Of a stretch of 64,000 nucleotides of DNA, positions 57,380 to 64,000 are shown piece by piece (within the stretch, counting starts at the first letter, position 1; each line of letters starts with the position of its first letter). This DNA is from Macrophomina tecta (lineage: Eukaryota; Ascomycota; Dothideomycetes; Botryosphaeriales; Botryosphaeriaceae), in contig JAKSGN010000041.1 in assembly GCA_024180945.1 (NCBI GenBank), forward strand, positions 2,232,001 to 2,296,000. Direction: 5' to 3'. The notes under the pieces are model-generated. The model saw only the letters and a program-made list of their open reading frames with translations. It had not been told where the DNA came from and ran no database searches. The position numbers and the translations under genes were made by a program.

Positions 57380-60300
57380 TCAACTCATTGACCTGAGCTT
57401 CTCCTGTTCCTGCGGCGTCAACGCCGCGAACATCTCGTTAAAGCCAGGCTTTTGCGCAGCCTCGCGGAAGAAGTTGGTAAGATAGGCCTGAGTTTCGTCG
57501 TCGCGCTGGCGCCCGCCGAATCCGTCGTCGTTGGCGTAAGCCATGAGCTCTACGCGCGGGATCACTTGTTGTCAGTCGGTGCCGTTCTGCAAGACTGTGA
57601 CGGTACCGCACTTACCAGCTTTCGTGGCGCCAAGACCAAGGTCCAGTGCATCATCGTCATCCTCCCAATCGTCATCATCGCTCACTTCGTCAGCCAGCTC
57701 CTGGGATCCTGCGTTGACATTCTGCATGTTGCCACTTGCTGAGAGCAATTCCTCCACCAGAACCTTCAAAATCTTGAGGTTCGCTGGGACCATGGTGTAC
57801 TGATCGGGATCTGGTACAAATGCTGAGGTTAGTCAAAGGTTGTCTGATCAACCGAAACAACATGCGAACGTACTCTGCCGGGCACGAGACCGGGTCATGA
57901 TACGGTCGCTCTGCGGGACAACAAGATCACCTTTGACCATAATTTGAGACAGCCGAGGATCACCAAGATCATACAGCTTCGAAAGGGCAATGACGCTAGA
58001 GAGTACACGTCAGTATCGTAACGCAATACGCATTTCGTGAACGCAGGACCACGTACTTTTGACGGATCTCATCGTAGCCGGCAAACATGATCGAGTTCTC
58101 CAACCACTTGGCCATGACAACCTGCAGAGCGTTTTGCTGGCCTATCTGCGTTTGCGCGAGGAAATCCACAACCTCGTGAGCATTGACCAGCGACAGGCGC
58201 GCGAAGACAAGAGTCAAGCTCTGGATGAACTGCGCCTGGGTCGCACTCCCAAGCCGAACAGCGACAGCGCGGAGCAGAGTCATCATAAAAGGCCCCAGCT
58301 TCTCAGAGCCTGCCTTCTCGACAACCTCCGCAGCAAGCTCACCAACCTCAGCAGCGGCGTTGTCATCAACATCGGGACTGAGCAGACGATCGATGATGAC
58401 GAGAACGACCTCCAGACCGCCCTTTCCAGTGTCGTCATGCCAGTCAAACAACTGCTGGTGATCGTGGACAAGCATGTTCTTGACGGCAGCGGTAGCGGCC
58501 TTGAGCAGCTCTTCATCATTCGAGCCAAGTAGGAGTCGGTTGACTTTGGGCATGACGGTGGAGACGAAGCCTTGCGGGAGCGGCTCGGAACCATGCTCAG
58601 TAAGAACAGACAGCAGCTCAGCAGCAAGGTTGGTCAGCGCATTCTCCTCGGTCAAGGTGCCGACATCAAAGGCGCCAGTGAGCGACGGGAGAACCTTCTG
58701 GCACAGCCGGGTGAAATTATCAGGCCCATTACTAGCGAGAGTCTCGGTGATCTCCTCAAAGGTTTCGCTGACCAGCATAGTGAGCTGGAAGTTGTTGGCG
58801 CCGTGGCTAGCAATGGTGAAAAGGAGGTCGAGCCCGGCGCCGTTGAGGCAGACCTGTGTGTCGAGAAGAATCGCGTCTCTCAAAGTCTCGACAAGAGTAA
58901 CCATCAGGTCATCACTGTCCGCCAGTTCATTCAGATCCTGGGTCGACAGGTAGGCCGAAATGGCGTTGATAACAGCACCTTGCAGGGGCAAAGTCGCCGC
59001 CTGCGGAAGAGCCGAGAGGTAGTGTTGAAGAGCGCGGATGCAGGCAACCTTCACGACGTCCGACTCGTCGTTGGTAATGGCCTGAAGGGACGTTTCCATG
59101 AAAGATGCGGCCATCTGTTGTAAGGCATCGCCGGAAGTCCGGGTAAGGCTTCCGGCGACGAGGTATCCGCGAGCACGCAGAAACTCCTCCTCTTGCTGCA
59201 TGGCATACCTGACGAAGTCAATGAACCCTGTAGCAGCCTCGGCGCTGACCTGGCGATCAACATCTTGGAAGTCACCGAGCATCTGATTGAGGATATACAG
59301 GGCAGCTTCCTTCGCCTTCCAGGTTTGGTTCGTGGAGTACAGAGAACGGGTGTAGGAGAGAAGACCCTCGACAGTGGCACCGCTCTGCCATTCACCAAGT
59401 TTGATGATAAGATCTCCACAGGCCGTCCGGGGAGTGTAGTTCGCAGTGACGCTGGTCTCCTCGGAAAGGAAAATGTTAACGTCCAGATTCCACAATCCCT
59501 CCTCTTCAGTGGTAATCTGAGCATATGCTACGGCGAGCTTCATGACTTCAGTGACCCAAGTCTCGCCGCTACCGCTTTGTGCTTGCAATTGCGATTCTAA
59601 TTCCTTGCGAACCGGTGGTGCTTTCAAGCACGCCTGCATGAAGTCGAGCTCTTCAAGGACCAGGAAATCCAGAGTATATGGCAGGCCATCGCCATCCACC
59701 AGCCTGCTCTGCCTGTCGTCTTCGATATACATCTGGTGGTACGCGCTTTGCAGTGAGGAAAGCTCTTCCCAGGTGGCACTGAACAGAACCGGGCTATGGG
59801 GCGACAGGGTTGAGGGAAAAACGGAGCGTATTCTCATGAGCGCCTATACAAATCAACGATTGCCATGACGAGAATTTTGACGTGTAACGATTGATTCCTA
59901 CCTTAACGACTTGCAGCTTCAGAACGACGAGACCCCTCCAAACCTCGGCAGCCTCAGAGCTCTCATCTCCCGAAGGCGCCTCCGGCAGCTTTGTTTTCAA
60001 AACTTCAATGAAAAATGGTAGCCAGACGCTCAGTGTCTCGTCAGCAAAGCCCTTAACTGCCTGCTTGTGATCCTCCATCACCATTTCCAGAGTGTCGAAG
60101 CAGCTACGGAAGACGGAGACAGCAAGAGCGCGTAGCGACGGTTTCCGTTGAGCACTGGTTGCGACGCCATACATGGTCTTGACAAGCTCGCCGGCGGACT
60201 GGAAGAACTGCACCTCGTTGAAGCACTCGTCAATGAGGTCGCCGAGTACCTTGAGGGCGCCATGCAGTTGGGCGTCGGTGGCATTGGGGATGAGGTTGAG

Positions 60301-60702
60301 CAGGCCCGGCAGCAGATCAGGCCACTGGTCCGGGAAGTCGGCGGAGGCAATCTTGCTGACAACATAACTGGCGGCAGTCTTGATCTTGCGCTCATCCGTG
60401 TTGCTGGTTGCCAGCTCGAGCAGCGAGTGACGCAGCCGGCTCTTGGTCTCCTCGCTCGCCACGAGCTGGCCCTTGAACTCGTCGAACTGCGCGGACCATG
60501 TAGAAACGACGTACGTCCTCAGGGTGAGCAGGGCGCATTGGCGGATTTCGAGGGGGACGGAGTCGTGCGAAGCGACGGTGACGAGACCCAGCGGGAAGGC
60601 CTCGTTCGCGTAGAGCTGCTCCAGCTGCAGCTCGGCCTGCTTGCGCGGACCGTCCTGCGGCGATTGAGTATCGGCGAGGAGGCGGACGAGCTGCTCTTCC
60701 AT
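57380..60702 (-). CDS. KAP114: Importin-beta family karyopherin Kap114 (importin-9)
   Basis: Nuclear import receptor; yeast Kap114 carries TBP, histones H2A-H2B and other cargo. Five minus-strand exons: 59902..60702, 58057..59843, 57874..57995, 57616..57810 and 57380..57549, giving 1024 aa, the usual size. The start MEEQLVRLLADTQSPQDGPRKQAELQLEQL is the importin-beta N-terminal helix pair, and HEAT repeats cover the rest (for example DFPDQWPDLLPGLLNLI). The family-specific acidic loop DEVSDDDDWEDDDDALDLG lies in exon 4, and the C-terminus has GFNEMFAALTPQEQEKL. The frame is open upstream to 60981, but homology places the start at 60702. It diverges from REV7. Confidence 0.92.
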
Positions 60703-61527
60703 TTTGGCGAGAGGCACGAGGTGGGGGGTGGAGAGCGGCGAGGGCAGCGCGTGGTAAGTGTTTTGTGGCGTCGGCGTGCCTCGCTCGCGCGTTGTCGACG
60801 TGGGCTGTTGTTTTCGCGGGGTCGAGTAGTTTGTGCACGCTATGCCTGCGGGGGCCGGGCGCTGGGCCGTGAGCTGGCTTGCTGTCGTCACGCGCGAGTG
60901 ATCGGAACGAGGATGCTGAGTCGGCGGGGGGCGCCCAGCGAAGGGATAGTTTTGCAGCTGTTGGCCGGGCGGTGGCCGCATCCTCGGTCACTTATCAGCT
61001 TCTTTGCCTCCACGGGCAGAGGCCTTATCGATAACGTGACAGCGCGTTCGGCGCTCCGTCGCACCCACGCGTCCGCTGTGTCTTAAGCCTCCGCGGGAAC
61101 AGTCGACGAAGCTTGTCGGAGCCTGATCGACATGGGTTGCAGCTGACGGTCTTCTTTCTCGCAGCCACCCGGTGAAGGTTATTTTGACAACCCGGTACAG
61201 TCCCACGCCCTCGACGATGCAATCCCGCCACGCGAATACTTCATCCCGCAACTCTTGCCGCCAATGCTTATTTTCTTTTCCAGGTCGGACGAGCGTGGTA
61301 GTTGTCGAATTGGTCTTTGCCTTGTTCCAGCCCCGATTCGCGGGCTATAACACCTTGGAAGAACGGCAGCACGGCCGTACGCTCAGCCGATGGGGGCAGC
61401 ACCGCTCTCTTGCAGAGAATCGCGCACTCACCCTCGAAACATTTGAAAAGGAGGAAGCAAAATCAACGACGACTGCCCGTTCCAAAAACACCTCCTCATC
61501 AAAAGGTCGAGGGAAGCCCACCAGGGC
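60703..61527. promoter_or_regulatory. Divergent promoter KAP114 / REV7
   Basis: An 825-bp region between divergent starts. The upstream frame of KAP114 stays open for 93 codons, but its translation is Pro/Thr-rich and looks like leader sequence. No specific element was recognised. Confidence 0.45.
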
Positions 61528-62415
61528 ATGTACCAAGGGAGCACCATGCCACCTCCACCACCGCCGCAGTTCTCGCCTCCGCGAACCTTCACCTCCCTAG
61601 TCCAGGCCTTCACCTCCTTCCTCACCGTCTCCATCCACACCATCCTCTACCACCGCTCCCTCTACCCCCGCCCCTCCTTCCTCACCTCCCGCGCCTACAA
61701 CACCCCGGTCCACCAATCCCGCCACCCGGCCGTCTGCACCTGGATCGCCGATGCCATCGCCGCCGTAACCGACGAGCTTCTGAAAAACACCGTCTCACGC
61801 ATCGTGCTCGTCATCTACGGCCCAGCAACCCCACCGCCACCACCGAGCAACCAAGCCCCTGCACCAACGAACAGCACAACATCCTCATCTTCCCCCAGCC
61901 GCCTCCGCGCGCTCGAGCGCTACGTCTGGGACGTCTCGCGTTTCCCGACCATGCCCAACAGCAAGCGCGACCGCGACACGCCCTTCTCCGCCGCCGAGGG
62001 AGCAGAGGACGAAAACGTCGACCTGGAGGAGCAGTTCCGCGCCGCGCTGCTGAAGCTCGACGCGCGCGGCAGCGCGCTCGCGCCGCTGCCGCCCGGCTGC
62101 ACGTTCACGGTGGCGGTCGAGCTGAAGGACGAGCACGGCGTCGACGCGCCGCTGGGCCATCCGCAGCCATGGATACCGGCAGACCCGGCGCTGCAGGCGA
62201 CGAAGAGTAAGGAAGCGAGCAGCGGCGGCGAGTCGAACGAGGAGGGGGCAGAGCGGAGAGGGGCGGATCTGGGTGGCGCGAGGACGACGCCTGTGCGCGC
62301 GGTGAGGGCGGGCGAGATGATGTTCGAGATGTGGATCGAGGAGGGGAGGGCGAAGGTGGAGATGGAGGAGGGTTCGGCTCATGCTTCGAATGAGGGCTCT
62401 GCGGAGTTTGGGTGA
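61528..62415 (+). CDS. REV7: HORMA-domain protein Rev7 (DNA polymerase zeta subunit)
   Basis: Accessory subunit of translesion polymerase zeta (with Rev3), homologue of MAD2L2, acting in mutagenic bypass. A single exon of 295 aa; a second in-frame ATG 18 bp downstream (MPPPPPPQF) is an alternative start. HORMA landmarks: LVQAFTSFLTVSIHTILYHRSLYP, YNTPVHQSRHPAVCTWI, LKNTVSRIVLVIYG, ERYVWDVSRFP, PPGCTFTVAVELKD, PWIPADP and a C-terminal beta strand MMFEMWIEEGRAKVE. It is longer than human REV7 (211 aa) because of two Ser/Pro/Glu-rich inserts (about residues 105-130 and 230-260), common in fungal orthologues. Confidence 0.9.
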   Translation: MYQGSTMPPPPPPQFSPPRTFTSLVQAFTSFLTVSIHTILYHRSLYPRPSFLTSRAYNTPVHQSRHPAVCTWIADAIAAVTDELLKNTVSRIVLVIYGPATPPPPPSNQAPAPTNSTTSSSSPSRLRALERYVWDVSRFPTMPNSKRDRDTPFSAAEGAEDENVDLEEQFRAALLKLDARGSALAPLPPGCTFTVAVELKDEHGVDAPLGHPQPWIPADPALQATKSKEASSGGESNEEGAERRGADLGGARTTPVRAVRAGEMMFEMWIEEGRAKVEMEEGSAHASNEGSAEFG

Positions 62416-63372
62416 GCGGTATGCAAAGCAAGAATGCATCTCGACGGTGACTGCGGGTGTAGTTTCGTAGATTTACAATGGTTCTCAGGACGGGAGCTGA
62501 ATCGCAAAGGAATTGCGTGTTAAGACGAGCTATTGACCTTGGCGTAGATGCCATTCGTGAATGCTTCCTCTCAACGTGCGCTAAATGTGGACCTACTGTG
62601 CCAGTCTTGCAGGCAACCCCCGCGACTCCCGACAAGCCGGGTACAGATCATTAGAACCATCAATTTTTCGGGTCTGCTATGCTCTACCTTCCACCTCCAC
62701 CGACGCCAATTAAATACCCACGAGGCTCCAGAGCTAAATGCGCCAGCGGTAAGTATGTGACCAAGCGGCCGCGCTATTTTTGTAGTTGAGCACTTATGTG
62801 GGAGAGCAGACTGCACTTTGGCGAGGGAGCTTGGTCCTAAAAGGCGGTGGGTGCCATGAGATTGATTTCTGCTTGCATGCACCCGAATACCAAATAAAGT
62901 GAGGCTTTTGATGGTGGACCGTATAAAACGACAATGAAAGGTCGAATGCAATACCGAGGGTAAACACCAGAATATTTCAAGGGGAGCAAACCCCATTGAA
63001 ACCGAGACGCCATGGATAATTGAGTGTGGTCATAAAAAGAGCGTAGAAAGAATATTAAGAATTTGCATCAGAGACTTGAAGGCCAGCAGGAAGGAGAAAA
63101 TTTCTCCTCCCATCGCAATGGTAATTCGGCAAAAAGACCGGGGTATCGAAAACTATGCAATTGCAAAACGCTGTTGTGTGAGGAATCATTCTGGAGGGCC
63201 GAGAGGTCACTGGGCATTGCAATGTCGCCATTTCGTTCCAAGAACGCAAATTTCCGGAATGCCCTACCAGCTGTCCGATAAGTTCAACTGTAATTTGGTT
63301 GTTTCAGATTAGGTGTGAATCACCACCTGTTTGGGTGTTCGGTGCCTCAAGCCCTGTTTAAAATGGCGAACA
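62416..63372. other. Intergenic region REV7 to the right-edge gene
   Basis: The convergent 3' flanks of REV7 (+) and the truncated gene (-). The short frames show no motif. Confidence 0.45.
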
Positions 63373-64000
63373 TTACTGCCCGCCACGTGGGCGTCGTTGT
63401 TGGTTTTGATGCCACTGAAATGCTCCTCGTTGCTGTCGATCCTGCTCGTTCTGTTGTTCCTGAGGATTCTGGAAGTGCGGCTGTTGATAGTGTAAAGCTT
63501 GACCGTTCCAGAGTCCCCAGGCCCCTGGCTGTGCCATTGCAGCAGGATATCCTGGCGGGTGGAAGCCTGCTCCATGTTGCCTCTGCAGATTAGGGGCAAG
63601 AGGTGGATGGTAACCTGCAAAGTTCTGATGATATTGATATTGACGAGGCGGGTAAAAATTCTGCGGTCCACCGAATGCGCCCACGTTCAATCCGAACGGA
63701 GCCTGGGCAGGAGGGGGTGCCGGTACGTGTAGATGAGGCCGTGGACCTGGTGGCGGGAAGATGGGGTATGGTGGACGGCCATGACGAGGCCGTTCGCCTG
63801 CCCTCATCCGCCTTTGCTCTTCTTGTTGAACACTATCCGAAACTTGAATCTTAAGCTCTTCATCTGTTATGTCAGGGTTCTCCCTCTGAACAGCCTCACG
63901 TGCAGCTGCTTCCGCGGCCTTGACTTCCTCCTGGTGACGCTTCTCGGTGTTGTTGTCGTAGAGTGGACACTTGCCCGCTGACTCATGGAAATGATCATAG
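63373..64000 (-). CDS. Partial: C-terminal part of a probable RBR-type E3 ubiquitin ligase
   Basis: The open frame runs off the right edge; 208 codons before the stop are visible. The first part reads YDHFHESAGKCPLYDNNTEK, followed by a charged helix (RHQEEVKAAEAAAREAVQRE) and NPDITDEELKIQVSD. This pattern recalls the segment after the RING2 domain in fungal RWD-RBR (RING-between-RING) proteins, where a Cys-Pro-Leu-(Phe/His/Tyr)-Asp motif closes the last zinc site. The tail is a long Pro/Gln/His/Tyr-rich disordered region ending QQRRPRGGQ. The RING domains themselves lie outside the window, so the assignment is provisional. Confidence 0.55.
   Translation of the reverse strand, partial: YDHFHESAGKCPLYDNNTEKRHQEEVKAAEAAAREAVQRENPDITDEELKIQVSDSVQQEEQRRMRAGERPRHGRPPYPIFPPPGPRPHLHVPAPPPAQAPFGLNVGAFGGPQNFYPPRQYQYHQNFAGYHPPLAPNLQRQHGAGFHPPGYPAAMAQPGAWGLWNGQALHYQQPHFQNPQEQQNEQDRQQRGAFQWHQNQQRRPRGGQ

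Noticed and set aside
60703..60981. 93-codon N-terminal extension of KAP114
   Set aside because: The importin N-terminal helix begins at the ATG at 60702. The extension is Pro/Thr-rich and unlike the family.
1..64000. Secondary-metabolite or virulence gene cluster
   Set aside because: No polyketide synthase, NRPS, terpene cyclase, P450, transporter or pathway-specific regulator was recognised.

Overview
The window is nuclear DNA of a filamentous ascomycete (Pezizomycotina; a Dothideomycete would fit, but the sequence alone cannot place it). Evidence: compact genes with short GT-AG introns of about 50-110 nt, CTAAC/CTGAC-like branch points, CT-rich leaders, and proteins of fungal type (Nar1, Rtp1, Ime2-like kinase, Iml2, Kap114, Sem1). 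No bacterial operons, rRNA, tRNA, CRISPR array or secondary-metabolite cluster was seen.

Layout. 0.5-10.3 kb is dense housekeeping: RPC10/RPB12 (-) diverging from NAR1 (+), a tiny Cys-rich ORF (-), the SmF gene (+), and RTP1 (-) converging on SmF. 10.3-19.5 kb is a long stretch without a convincing gene and leads to an IME2-family kinase (19.5-22.0 kb, +). A second gene-poor stretch of about 7 kb follows (22.0-29.1 kb), with homopolymers, a G19 tract and a hairpin. 29.1-34.7 kb holds three minus-strand genes: a basic orphan protein, a secreted protein full of Lys-Arg processing sites, and a five-exon AtuA-family (DUF1446) gene. 35.3-44.0 kb is RAD51, NUP120 and a Ser/Pro-rich protein, all +. 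44.0-48.2 kb holds one small Cys-rich ORF and no other convincing gene. 48.2-54.0 kb is PGK1 (+), SEM1 (-) and IML2 (+). 54.0-57.4 kb carries a hAT-like MITE, two minisatellites and, between those, a gene for a single-pass membrane protein. KAP114 (-) diverges from REV7 (+) at 57.4-62.4 kb, and the right edge cuts the gene of a probable RBR-type E3 ubiquitin ligase.

How the genes relate. This is a mixed chromosomal segment, not a pathway cluster. Several products share cellular themes: RNA polymerase and its nuclear delivery (Rpc10, Rtp1), nuclear transport (Nup120, Kap114), DNA repair (Rad51, Rev7; Nar1 supplies Fe-S clusters to DNA enzymes; Sem1 acts in the proteasome and TREX-2). Exon joins were worked out by hand from splice consensus and reading frame, and all give clean open frames. 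The least conventional items are the Lys-Arg-rich secreted precursor, the MITE with an almost intact 8-bp target duplication, a GC-AG intron in RAD51, and a 21-bp duplication spanning the NAR1 stop codon.
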